Assembly (NCBI GenBank): GCA_018711625.1
Contig: DVID01000007.1
Coordinates: forward strand, 1-64,000
Reading direction: 5' to 3'
DNA length: 64,000 nt
Source of the DNA: Candidatus Limicola stercorigallinarum
GTDB taxonomy: Bacteria; Actinomycetota; Coriobacteriia; Coriobacteriales; Coriobacteriaceae
Part shown: positions 7,903-18,400 of the stretch, one piece after another
How positions within the stretch are numbered: position 1 is the first letter of the stretch
How the letters are laid out: each line of letters opens with the position of its first letter
Translations under genes and position numbers: made by a program
The notes under the pieces: model-generated
What the model saw: only the letters and a program-made list of their open reading frames with translations
Databases searched by the model: none
Told to the model about the DNA's origin: nothing

Positions 7903-9153
7903 TTAAGCAACGCCTCTCATGCGGGCAAGCCTTACCAGCATGACAAAGCCCACAACCAGCAAGATCCCGATGGAAAGCACTCCTAAAGAAGGATCGCCCG
8001 TGAGCGATGTCACGACAGATACTAGCAGAGTTCCCATCACGCTGGCGTAACGACCAAAGATGTCGAAGAAGCCATAGTATTCGTTGGAGCGCTCCTTGGG
8101 GATGAGCTTGCCAAAGTAGCTGCGCGAAAGCGCCTGGATGCCACCTTGGAACATGCCCACCACAATGGCCAAGATCCAAAACTCCACAGCGGTCTTCAGG
8201 AAGAACGCCGCAAAAAGCACGATGCCCACGTAAGCCGCGACTGCGATGATGATCATGCGAAGCGTGCCATAGCGCTGAGAAAGCTTGCCGTAGGCAATGG
8301 CCGACGGAAAAGCCACAAACTGCGTCACAAGCAACGCCAAGATGAGCTGCGTGGAATCGATGCCGAGCGAGGTGCCATAGGTTGTTGCCATAGAGATAAC
8401 CGTGTGCACGCCGTCGATATAGAAGAAGAAGGCGATCATGTAGATGAGGATCACCTTATCGGCCACGATGCGCTTCAGCGTGGTAACAAGGCCTTTGAAC
8501 GTCTTGGCGACCTCGCTGGCAAAGGTCTCGCCCGGGGCAAGCTCCTTGGAATAACGCTGCTTGTAGCTGCGCACCAACGGCACGGTGAAGGCAAGCCACC
8601 AAGCGCCCGTGATGATGAACGAAAGCCGCGTGCAGAGCATCATGTCGAGCCCCAGCACCGCCGGACCGCCCATAATGAGGGCGATGCACACGATAAACGG
8701 CACGCACGAGCCCACATAGCCCCAGGCATAGCCCGAAGACGACACGGCATCCATACGCTCGTCGGTAGTGACATCGGGGAGCATCGCATCGTAGAAGGTC
8801 ATGGACGAATTAAGGCCGATGGTGCAGAGCACATACACCACCAAGAAGGGCATAGCACCCATGGGGATGGCCTGTGCAAAGCACAGCACCAAGCCAGTAA
8901 AGAAGAACCCCAGGAAGAACTTGATTTTGTTGCCCGCGAAATCGGCCAGCGAGCCCAAGATGGGCATGAGGAGCGCCACCACCAACGAGGCCACCGTCTG
9001 CGCGTTGGCCCACGCGGTTACCAGCTCGGCGGAGTTGGCCGCCGTGTTGATAGCATCAAAATAGATGGGCACCACCGAGGTGTTGAGCAGCACCAGGGCC
9101 GAGTTGCCCACGTCATACATAACCCAGTTACGCTCTTGCGTTGTGTATTTCAT
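7903..9153 (-). CDS. UMF1/Atg22-type major facilitator transporter
   Basis: 416 aa, about 12 membrane helices. The start NWVMYDVGNSALVLLNTSVVPIYF is typical of the UMF1 family (related to yeast vacuolar amino-acid effluxer Atg22). A cytosolic loop (KQRYSKELAPGETF) lies between helices 6 and 7. The ATG at 9153 follows GGAAGGA; the longer frame upstream has no better site. Substrate is unknown. It is separated from its upstream neighbour by the 9250-9320 palindrome, so it is probably transcribed alone. Confidence 0.8.
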   Translation of the reverse strand: MKYTTQERNWVMYDVGNSALVLLNTSVVPIYFDAINTAANSAELVTAWANAQTVASLVVALLMPILGSLADFAGNKIKFFLGFFFTGLVLCFAQAIPMGAMPFLVVYVLCTIGLNSSMTFYDAMLPDVTTDERMDAVSSSGYAWGYVGSCVPFIVCIALIMGGPAVLGLDMMLCTRLSFIITGAWWLAFTVPLVRSYKQRYSKELAPGETFASEVAKTFKGLVTTLKRIVADKVILIYMIAFFFYIDGVHTVISMATTYGTSLGIDSTQLILALLVTQFVAFPSAIAYGKLSQRYGTLRMIIIAVAAYVGIVLFAAFFLKTAVEFWILAIVVGMFQGGIQALSRSYFGKLIPKERSNEYYGFFDIFGRYASVMGTLLVSVVTSLTGDPSLGVLSIGILLVVGFVMLVRLARMRGVA

Positions 9154-9249
9154 ACCATGGTCCTTCCTGCATGTGCATACGAAGTCTATGGTAGAACAGG
9201 GCACGGGTATCACGGGTTAGGAATTGGTAAAGGGTGCTGCGCGCAAACA

Positions 9250-9320
9250 GGGGCGGGCCATATCGTCCCGTGCTCAAACAGCGCTGCGCGAACTGCGTGC
9301 GGAACGATATGGCCCGCCCC
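9250..9320. repeat. 17-bp perfect inverted repeat with 37-nt loop
   Basis: GGGGCGGGCCATATCGT (9250-9266) is perfectly complementary to 9304-9320. The loop contains repeated bits of the left flank (CAAACAG, GCTGCGCG). It lies 24 bp past the stop of the zinc-phospholipase gene and about 97 bp upstream of the UMF1 start, so it may end the former transcript. Confidence 0.8.
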
Positions 9321-9344
9321 TTTCAGAGCAGCGACCTTACATGC

Positions 9345-10259
9345 CTAAACTTGCTTGCCGGAATAGTCCAGCCCCTCGGTAACGAGCTCCATGGCTGCAC
9401 CCTCCATAAAGAGCTCGGCGGTATGGGCGTAGTCATCGAGCGCCCGGTCAAACACCTCGGGGAAGCTCTCGTGCGAGACCTGGCCAGTAAATGGGTTCTC
9501 CCAGGCATAGTGGTTGAGGTTTCCTGCGCGCACTGGGGCCGTGCGCGTCACACGATGCGCCAGCGCGCCCAAAAGCGAGTGCCCACGCGCCATGCCCTCA
9601 AAGATTCCGATGGCGGCAGATACCGGAGAGCCCGCTGGCTCGATGAGGCGATAAGCCAGCTTCATATCGGCCACGGCGCCACCGTACTCGTTGGCACCCA
9701 CATCAAGCCCATACACACTCAGCGCCATGTAGCTCGTCAGAGCTCCCGCCACCTTGTTGACGCGTTCGGTGGTAACCAGCTCGCTCTCGGGCGGATAATC
9801 GGCCACGGTAGCGCCGTTGCGTTTGCGCTGCAGCATGAGCACGTCCAGGTCAGACTCGATGATGGCATGCACCTCGTCGCCTGCCTCGGCAAGCGTTGTA
9901 TCTGCCTCCTGCACACCCCACTGCTGTGCATACACATACGGATGCGCATTGCGGTCGAGCACATAGTGCGAGAGCAGGCCCAACACAAAGGCGCGCCCTA
10001 CCCCTGCGTCGTGCTGGTTAAGATGCTCCACGCCTGAGCGCAGAGCTGCCAGCTGCTCGGGGATGCGCTCGCTGTGCATGCGGTGCCCCAAGCTCATGCA
10101 ACTCTTGAGGTTAGGGGTGCGCACGCGGAAGAAGAAGGGATCGGGGCCCTGGTTGGCAATAAGAAAGGCACACCGCTCGTCTTCGGTGGAAATGATGCCC
10201 TGCGGCAGGCGGCACATGCTTTCCTCACCAAAGAGGTGATGGGTGATCAAAGCAGGCAT
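9345..10259 (-). CDS. Zinc-dependent phospholipase C-like protein
   Basis: 304 aa, cytosolic (no signal peptide). The zinc-site pattern of the P1-nuclease/PLC fold is complete and in order: ITHHLFGEE (His7/His8), NQGPDPFFF, LLSHYVLDRNAHPY and DEVHAIIESDLD (His and Glu). The ATG at 10259 has AAAGGAG upstream. Family members in Firmicutes and Coriobacteria are mostly uncharacterised; a secreted toxin role is unlikely without an export signal. It is monocistronic. Confidence 0.85.
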   Translation of the reverse strand: MPALITHHLFGEESMCRLPQGIISTEDERCAFLIANQGPDPFFFRVRTPNLKSCMSLGHRMHSERIPEQLAALRSGVEHLNQHDAGVGRAFVLGLLSHYVLDRNAHPYVYAQQWGVQEADTTLAEAGDEVHAIIESDLDVLMLQRKRNGATVADYPPESELVTTERVNKVAGALTSYMALSVYGLDVGANEYGGAVADMKLAYRLIEPAGSPVSAAIGIFEGMARGHSLLGALAHRVTRTAPVRAGNLNHYAWENPFTGQVSHESFPEVFDRALDDYAHTAELFMEGAAMELVTEGLDYSGKQV

Positions 10260-10572
10260 GAGGCTCCTTTCGTAAGGGAGTTGGCGGCGGGCCGAACCCC
10301 CGGGAGATGCACACGGCGCCGCGTCGCTTACGCGAGGCAGCCCACGTCCATCCCATTATTCCCCAAAGGTGCCCTACGACAATCCCAGGCGCTCACGAAC
10401 GGCGGCCGTGCGACGGCGCGCAGGGCGAAACAGTTTTGAGGGGCCGCAGGCGGCACGCTTTTGAACGGCAAGCGGATGCAACCATGCACGTAGCTGAGAT
10501 ACCGCCGCCAACTGCGCAATATCGAGTAGTATTGATGTGTGGCAATTCCCAAGCAGCGAGGAGGCGGTCAGG
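10260..10572. other. Divergent intergenic region, no gene recognised
   Basis: About 310 bp between the minus-strand phospholipase gene and the plus-strand peptidase gene. I see no tRNA, convincing promoter pair, or long palindrome. Confidence 0.4.
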
Positions 10573-11925
10573 GTGGTACGTGATTCAAACGGTAACCGCA
10601 CAGGCATGCCACGTCGTGATTCCCAGCCCACGCCGGAGCGCAACACGGCTGGCGCCCCTCCGTCAAGCCGCTCTTCTTATGCCTCAAGCGATGCTGTACC
10701 CCGCTCCCGTTCGCCGCGTCTGGCCTCCTTCCGTGCGCCCCGTACCTCTGAGGCACCCTCAGGCCGACAAACCGCATCCTCAGGGCGAGGCGATGCCGGC
10801 AGGAACGCAGCGCGCGCGGCTGGCAGACCTGGCAGGCCCGGCCGCACTGGCTCATCGGCAGGTTTAGTGCCCTCCCCTGCTGCGACGCCCCGGCAACGCA
10901 GCCGCAGCAATCCACCCGCTTCCGCCGCCCCCTCACGCGACGGTAGACGGGACCAACGCGGTGCTGAACGCTCTCCGCGCAACGATGACGCGCGTGCCCA
11001 GCGGGGCTCACGCAATCGCCCACAGAATCCCTCCTATCTCAGAGGCAACCGACCCGGACAGCCTGGGGCCAGCGGACGCGCGCCCCGTCGCGGACGCGGG
11101 CCAGCCCGGAGGCCCCAGGGTATTTTCCTCCCCTTGAATGGCCCGCGCACGCGCGACAATCGCCAAATATATCTCTCGCATCCGCAGCGCGGCGGCAGAA
11201 GGCCATATCAAAATCGGGGGTTCTACCTCACGCAGTCCCGCCAATCGTTCAGTAGCTTCTTCAGGGGCGAAATCCTCGTTCGCGCTTTCTTATGCTTTGT
11301 GGTGGTGGGACTGCTTTCTGCCTTTATCTCGGTACCTTCTGCCGGCATAACATCCGAGCAGGAGCAGCTTCTCTTTGATATGAAAGAGCTTGATAGCACG
11401 TCGCTTATGGTTTCTACGCCGCGCTCTGCGTGGAAGCAGGGCAGTATGCCCTATCTCTACCAAACCGATCCTTTGTGGAGCACCAAACCCTACGGCGGAG
11501 ACACCGTGCGCGTTAACGGCTGCGGTCCCACCTGCCTTTCAATGGTCTACATTTACCTCACGGGCGACACCTCGCTGGATCCCGGGCAGATGAGCGCCTA
11601 TGCCGACCAGGGCAACTACGCCCCCACCGGCGCTACCGAGTGGAGCTTCATGACGCGCGGTGCTTCGGGTTTAGGCATTGCCGGACGCGCCATCTCGCCT
11701 GATGTGGCGACGATAACCACGGCGCTTGAGGCGGGCACACCGGTGATCTGCGCCATGCGCCCCGGCGATTTCACCACTGTTGGCCATTACATTGTGCTGG
11801 CCGGCATCGATGACCGCGGCATGGTTGAGGTGCACGACCCCAACAGCCAGCTCCGCAGCGCCCAAGGCTGGCGCCTCGACTGGGTGCTGCGCCAGGTGAG
11901 CAACAGCTGGGCGTTCACGGTGTAG
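10573..11925 (+). CDS. Membrane-anchored C39-like peptidase with long basic N-terminal tail
   Basis: 450 aa from GTG 10573, chosen because AGGAGG sits 8 bp before it. Residues 1-230 are low-complexity and rich in Arg, Pro, Ser and Gly; one membrane helix follows (about 236-256, FLCFVVVGLLSAFISV). The outside part is a Peptidase_C39_2 domain: Cys317 in NGCGPTCLSM, His in GHYIVLAG and Asp in HDPNS form the papain-like triad. Topology is predicted N-in, with about 230 basic residues in the cytosol. Substrate and partner are unknown. It is convergent with the giant surface protein; the 12107-12279 palindrome may separate the transcripts. Confidence 0.8.
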   Translation: MVRDSNGNRTGMPRRDSQPTPERNTAGAPPSSRSSYASSDAVPRSRSPRLASFRAPRTSEAPSGRQTASSGRGDAGRNAARAAGRPGRPGRTGSSAGLVPSPAATPRQRSRSNPPASAAPSRDGRRDQRGAERSPRNDDARAQRGSRNRPQNPSYLRGNRPGQPGASGRAPRRGRGPARRPQGIFLPLNGPRTRDNRQIYLSHPQRGGRRPYQNRGFYLTQSRQSFSSFFRGEILVRAFLCFVVVGLLSAFISVPSAGITSEQEQLLFDMKELDSTSLMVSTPRSAWKQGSMPYLYQTDPLWSTKPYGGDTVRVNGCGPTCLSMVYIYLTGDTSLDPGQMSAYADQGNYAPTGATEWSFMTRGASGLGIAGRAISPDVATITTALEAGTPVICAMRPGDFTTVGHYIVLAGIDDRGMVEVHDPNSQLRSAQGWRLDWVLRQVSNSWAFTV

Positions 11926-12106
11926 GTAGACTCGGTTCTCCTGCGTGCCCTATCGCGCGCGGATATAGTTGGCAGGACGGGCAGCGGCGCAACACATCGC
12001 CGGCAGCTTTGATGCGTTCCACCATCCCTGCTCCCCCTCAACAATCCTCGACAAATCTGGTTGACGGGAACTGCTCCGGCGCGTTGGCTGAACCGGACGG
12101 ACCGGA

Positions 12107-12279
12107 TGGTCCAGATGGACAAAAAATCGAGAAGTCGGCGATTTTGGGCTGTCGGGAGTGCCCATGCATAAACTTATCCTGCGCTTTTGTTGCCAGGATC
12201 TCCTCGATGGGGATTCCGCACCTCAAAAACCCGGGACGTGCCGCCGACTTCTCGGACTTTTGTCCACTTGGGCGGACCA
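12107..12279. repeat. Long inverted repeat, about 35-bp arms
   Basis: Left arm 12107-12140 and right arm 12242-12279 share TGGTCC, TGGACAAAA and CGAGAAGTCGGCG blocks in inverted order, with small length differences between blocks. The loop is about 101 nt. It looks like a mobile palindrome, possibly also acting as a transcript end. Confidence 0.75.
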
Positions 12280-12415
12280 CGCTGGAAAACCGTCGATTTC
12301 CCGCCGTTTTGTCGAAAACCATATACAATATGCAGATCATTTTATGCATCTTTCATCGACATGCTCCTTCTCGACGTTTGCACCATGGGGTTACGAGCAT
12401 CAATGGCAGGGTGAG

Positions 12416-12453
12416 CAAAAAATGGGCGCCCTGAGAGGCTTCCCAGGACGCCC
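12416..12453 (-). terminator. Terminator of the giant surface-protein gene
   Basis: On the minus strand GGGCGTCCTG pairs over all 10 positions (one G-U) with CAGGGCGCCC, loop 10 nt, followed by ATTTTTTG. It lies 37 bp after the stop codon. Confidence 0.9.
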
Positions 12454-12490
12454 AGCTGTGAGTAGCTGCTACCTTGTCGCTGCTTCCCTC

Positions 12491-15400
12491 TTACTTTGTT
12501 GCCACGTTGTCCCACCAGTTGAGCACCATGGCGGCAACTTCAGCACGCGAGGCCATCGACGTGGGTCGGAGCAGGTTCTCGGGCTGGAAGCCGTTGATGA
12601 TGCCCTGCTCAACCGCCCAGCGCATACCCTCTTCAGCAAATGCGCTCACCCGGCTGGCGTCCGCATACGCGTCGATGCGCGTGCCGGAGGTGTCCTGATC
12701 GCCTGAGATACGCAGGAGCATCACCGCCAGCTGCTCGCGGCTGATGGGATCGAGCGGCCCGTAATAGGTGCCGTCGCCATAGCCCTCGACGGCGCCTTCC
12801 GCCTCGCACCAGGCGAGCGCCTCAGCGTAGTAGGCGTTCTGGTCAACGTCCGCGAAGGTGGCGACCACCCCCTCATCCACGGAGGGACGCCCGCAGATGT
12901 TGTAGACAACAGCCGCCATCATGGCACGGTTGACCTGGTCGTCGGGACCAAAGGTCACGCCATCCGCGTACCCGGACATAAAGCCCAGAGCAGTTATGCG
13001 GTCGACGGTCGAATCGTACCAAGCGCCTTCAGCAACATCCGCAAACGGCGTGTGGGGCGTGGGCTCGCGATAGGTGACCGTCACGGTCGCCTCGTCCGCA
13101 GGCATCTCGAACCAGTACGCGTTCACGCCGCTGTAGTGCACGTGCACGGTCTTGCCCTGCGCATCCGTGACGATGATGCGGTCGACCACGCCGCCCTCGG
13201 CAGGCTTTGTGGAAATGGTCACCGTGTCGCCCTTGGCAGCATAGCGGTCGCTCACCTCGGCCGTGCCGCCCTGGGCAGGCTCGACGGTGACCGTGGGCCG
13301 CCTCGTCGGCGGATCGGGCGTGGGATCGGGGTTTGGATCGGGGCTGGGCTCTGATCCGCCCTGGTCAGCCCATGTCATCACGAAGGGGCTGAACCCGGCC
13401 CGATCCACCTGGAAGCTCACGTAGCCGTCGGCGGCATGCGTCGTGTCGAGCTGCATCTCCTCCACCTTGCACGCGTTGATCTGGTTCTGCAGGTCGTCGG
13501 CGTCCACGCCGTACTCGCGGTGCAGGTCCTTGAAATGCAGCACCTTGATGCTGGCGGGATCCGCGCCCTCAGGCACCTTCCAGTAGACCGTCGCGCCGGC
13601 AGAGGAGCTGACCCACAGGTTGGACTGCGCCGCATCCACCAGGTCGAGGTACTGGAAGTCGGCGTTGTCGCCGATCTCGAAGCCGAAATTGGCGGCGCGG
13701 TCCTTCAGCGCCTGCAGACGGTCGACACCATCCGATTCCGCTGCGCTTAGCAGCTCGTCGGAGAATAGGCGGACACCGGAAAGGTCGCCGCCGGTCAGCT
13801 CGGCGGCTTCGCGGTCGTTCACGTAGATCTTCGTGCCCGCCGGAAGCTGCGCCGCAACGCCGCCCTTCGCCGCTGCCACGGCGTCGGCGATGCTGCTGGC
13901 ATCCGCGTCGGAGCCGAGCAGCTCCACGCCGAGCGCACCGGATTCGGCGTCCGTGGCGTCCGACACGCTGCGGACGGTGAGCGTCGACGGCTCAAGCGCG
14001 AAGCGGTAGTCCGCGTCGCCCACGTTCACGTTGACGGAATCCCCGGCGGAGGCATCCGCCGCGAACGTGGTTGTCCCCGCGCTCTCGATTACGATACGCG
14101 CCGTGTAGACACCCGGCTTTCTGTCGTCGGAGATCTCCTTGCCATCGGCGTCGAAGTAGGCGACGCGCGCGACCTCGCCCTCGTCCAGCAGCGCGTTGAG
14201 CTGCTCGAGCGTGTAGACGTTGCCCTGCCCGTCGACCACGCGGGCGTCCGGGAAGTGGCTCTGGTCGCCGGCCTCGCCGCCCGCGTACTTCACGAGCTCC
14301 GCCGGGCGCAGCGTCAGGCAGGTGATGTCGAAGGTGTAAGCGGCGTTTTCGCCTTCAGCGAGCTTCCACGCATGCGCCTCCTCGTCGAGCACGAGCGAGA
14401 AGCTGCGCGCACCCGTCTCGTCCTTGCTCGCGAAATAGTGCGTACCGTAGGCGAAATCGTCCATCGCCGCATAGGCGTCGAGATACTTCCGCGCATCGAG
14501 TGTCACCTTGACCGTCCACATGCCGTCGGTACCCCGTTGGGGCTGCCCGATCGCGAAACTGCCGGCGAGGAGCGCCTGCGCGTTGTCGCCTGACGCCGCG
14601 AACGTGACATCAGGATGCGTGCCGCCCGCATCGGCACTGTTGAGGTCGTTCACGTCGCCGAGCGTGACCGAGATGCCCGCGAGCCCCGCAACATAGTCGC
14701 CCGTGGGGGCCGCCGGCGTCATCACGCCGGGCGCCACACTCCACTGCGCCGTCGCTGTCACGTTCTCCTTGACCGCCGTCAGCGCCGTGAGCTTCTTGCC
14801 GCCCGCCAGCTGCCAGCCGAGGAACTCGTGGTCCTCCCATTCGACGGCGGGCAGACCGCCCCAGCTGTTCAGACACTGGCCTTTCGGCAGCAGCACCTGG
14901 GCCGCACCCTTCGTGAACGTGGCGCCCTCGGTCTCGTCCGCGCCGTCCACGCCGTCGTTGTCGTCGAAACTCACCTGCACGATAGTCGCACTGGCAAGGT
15001 CGCTGTCCTCGTGGTTGACGTCACCCGCGCCCCATGCGTAGTACGTGCCCGGCTTGCTCACCTCGAAGCTCGCATCCTCCGCCTTGACGGCATCGGACTT
15101 GTTGTCGCTTTTGCTCCAATAGTATTTGTCGGCATTCCCGTTCTGCAGGAGGACCTTGATTCTGCCGGGCACATCTCCCTCGGTGTAGCGCACGTCGGGC
15201 GTCGCGGACTTCGCTTTAGCGATCTTCACGCCGCCCTCGAACGTCTGGGAGAACGCCGCGTAGGTGCCGTCCTTAGCGCGCGTCACGCGTACATCGTAGG
15301 AGCCGGCGTTCACCGGTGGCTCGGTTGTCCAGGCATCCTTGTCGGTCGAGGTGGCCAGACGGTACTCCATCGTGAAGCCCTCAAGTTCGGCCGGGGTCGT

Positions 15401-18400
15401 GGTGAACGCGAAGGACTTGCCGGACCCGTCGTAGACATAGGACGTGTTGTCCTCGTCGGGCGTGACGGTTATCCCCGGTCTCGCCACCCATTTGCCATAG
15501 AGCGTCGTGTCTTCGTTGATGGCGCTGTCGTCGTAGGCGTTTTCGCAATCCTCGTCGGTGAACCAGCCGACGAACTCGTAGCCCTCGGGCGCCTTCGGCT
15601 CCGGGAGTTTGTTACCCAGCGTGCCGCCGGCGGGAACCGTCACCGGCTCCGAATCATCCGTGCCCTCGGGCGCGTCAACGTAGGCGAAGCTCACCTGCAC
15701 GGTTTCGCATGCCACCTGGTACTCGATGGTGCTCGTCGAGCCCGCGTCGAGCGACCACGTGCCCGCCGCCTCGTCGTACACCAGCGTCACGGTCTTGTCG
15801 GCCTGCTCGCCCTTGGCAAGCACGTGCTCGACGTCGCCTGCCTGCTCGCTCTCGTTGTACGCGGCCACGTACGGCGCGGCATGCACGGTCACGTTTACCT
15901 TCCAGATCTTCGCCGGCTCGGTGAGCCCCACGAAGTCGGTGAGCATCTGCACCGGGTTGGAGGCCGGCGCGTCCACGCGGTAGGTGGAGCTGACGGTGTA
16001 GGAATCCTGCTGCCCCTCGGTGTTGGCAAGCAGATCGGACGTCAGGTCACCGTGACCGACGTTGCTCGTGTCGGCCAGCTTGACATCGATCAGGCCGACA
16101 AGCACATCATATTCCGGCGCCGCGATGACCTCTTCAAGCGAGATGCCCTTGCTCGCCGTGACGCCCGTAGGCTGGCCGTCCTTCATGAGCGTCGCCGTCA
16201 GCGTGAGCGTAGACGCGTCGTTGCTGGTGCGCTCGAGCAGCGCGCGCAGCTGGTTGCCCGATGTGGGCGCGACCTTCGCGGCGGCGCCATCGGAAAGCGA
16301 CCACGCGACCGTGTAGCCCTCCGGCAGCGCAGTCAAGTTGATGTCGCCCATGCCCAGCTTCAGCTCGTACGTCTGCCCCTCGGCGGAATCGGCGCTGAAG
16401 ATCTCGCTGCCCTCAAGCGCGGGCTCGACCGCGTAGAACGTCATCGTCTCCGTGGCGCCCGTGGAAACATGTGTCACCGTGATGGTCACCCGGCCGGGCT
16501 TCTTGAAGGTCACTTCGCCTTCGCCATCGACCGTCGCCACACCCGCGTCGCTGGACTGCCAGGTGATGAGCTTGGTCGCATCGCCGTCAACCGTGGCGGT
16601 CATCTTCACCGTGGGCCACGTGCCCTCGCCGTCAGCCGCGACAACAGGCCCCATATTGGCGGAAAGCTTCAGATTCGCCCGCGGATTGGCGAGCATCGTG
16701 TAGCCGCTGTAGGCGTATAGCCCGTCGGTGGCGCCGTCAACGTAGCCGGCAAGCGCGCTGCCAGGCGCCGCATGGTACTTGGCGTACGCGTACGCGGTCT
16801 GGTCGGCGGAAAGCTGCGCCGTTGCAGAAAGCGTGTCGCCGCTCACCTGCGTGGTCAGACCGCCCTGGCTGTTGGCAGCCATGCCCTGCATGGACGTGAT
16901 CTGCTGCCCCACCTGGAAGATGGTGCCGTCCTGGTTCTCTCCCAGGCCTGTCGCCGTGGCCGTGAGCGGCCAGCCGTCGGTTGTGGCGGCGTCGGCGACA
17001 AGGTCGAGGCTCAAGCCGCTTCCGAGCTTCGCGAGGGCGTCGCTTGAGATATGCAGCTCGGAGCCCAAACGGAACACTTTGCCGCTTGTTCCCGCCGTGA
17101 ACGAATCGGCGTTCTTCACGTAGAGGTTGGCGCCCTCACCCATCCAGATGGGGTAATCGACGCTGCTCCCGTTGAACGCGCCCCCGTTGATGACGAGGTC
17201 CTCATTCGACGTGACCTTGGTGAAGGTGCCACCGTCGATCTGAAGCTGGCAGGACAGGTTCACCGAGCTGTTGCCGCCGTAAATCGTGTTGTAGGTGCCG
17301 CCGTTGAGGTAAACGTGGTCGTTCTCGCTTGAGCTGGCCTCATGCTGCACGACCGAATCGCGCAGGCCGGAGATGGTGCCCGTGGTGTTGAGGTACACCG
17401 TGCGCTCGCCCGTCGCCGTGCTGTTGTCGGGGTTGCCCACGATGATGGCGTGGCCGCGCCAGCCCTCGTCTTTGAAGCCGTCCGTGGAGCCGTCATCGCG
17501 GTTCACGAGCACCGACGTGTTGCCGTTCGCGATGAGCGTGCCATCCTCCACGCGGACCATGTTCATGGGCGTCGTGTTGCCGCCAATGGGCTTCTTCTGC
17601 CACGCCTGCAGCTTCACGTCCTCCAGAACGAGCGTTGCGCCGTTGGTGACGATGAACCCGCAGAGGCGCAGGTCGGCAAAGCCCTGGGAGCCTGCCGCAG
17701 CCTTGATGACCACGTTGTGGTCGACGGTGTAGTACTGGCCATCGAGCGTGTTGCCGAGGAATCCGCCATACTCGCCAATGGCAGTAGACCAATCGCCGGG
17801 GAAGATGATCGTGCCCACGTTCGGATTGGCGATAGCCTCCTTGAAGGCTGCCCTGCGCTGAGCCTCGTCGTCATCCTGGCCGTCGTAGTAGATGCCCGTC
17901 GAGAGGTCGACGGTTTCCTTGCCGTTGATGTCCTGGTACACCACGATGAGCTGTTCAAGCTGCTCCAGTTTGGCGAGGTTGCTCACCTGCGCCCGTTCTT
18001 CCTCGGTCAGCGCATCGTAAGCGGCGCGCGCCTCCTCCACCGCCGGCCTGGCCGCATCGGCCGCTTCGCGGCTGTTGACGGTCTCGGGCGCAGGCAGCGC
18101 GTCGATCATCTGCATGACCTTTTCGGCGGCCGTCAGGTTGTCGTCCTTCTTGATGGCGAAGCTGTCGTAGAGCGTGCCCGTGCCGCTCGCCGCGTCGTAG
18201 GTGTACGCGCGCCAGAACAGCGTGTCGTCCTCGATGGAAAGCGTCGAGTAGATGGGCTGGTAGGGCTGGCCCGACTTTGCCGTGGGCAGGTCGTTCTCCA
18301 CGATGTCGTAGAACTTGGTGCCCGAGGTGGAGGGGATCACGAACGTCGTGCCCGCAGGATTCACCTGCGCCTCGTAGGCGTTGCCCGCAGAGTCGGTCAC

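Larger units (their letters stand above)
11926..12490. other. Convergent intergenic region rich in palindromes
   Basis: 565 bp between the converging peptidase gene and the giant surface gene. It holds the long inverted repeat at 12107-12279, a related motif at about 12291-12317 (CGATTTCCCGCCGTTTTGTC), and the terminator of the giant gene. No coding frame with a ribosome site was found. Confidence 0.6.
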
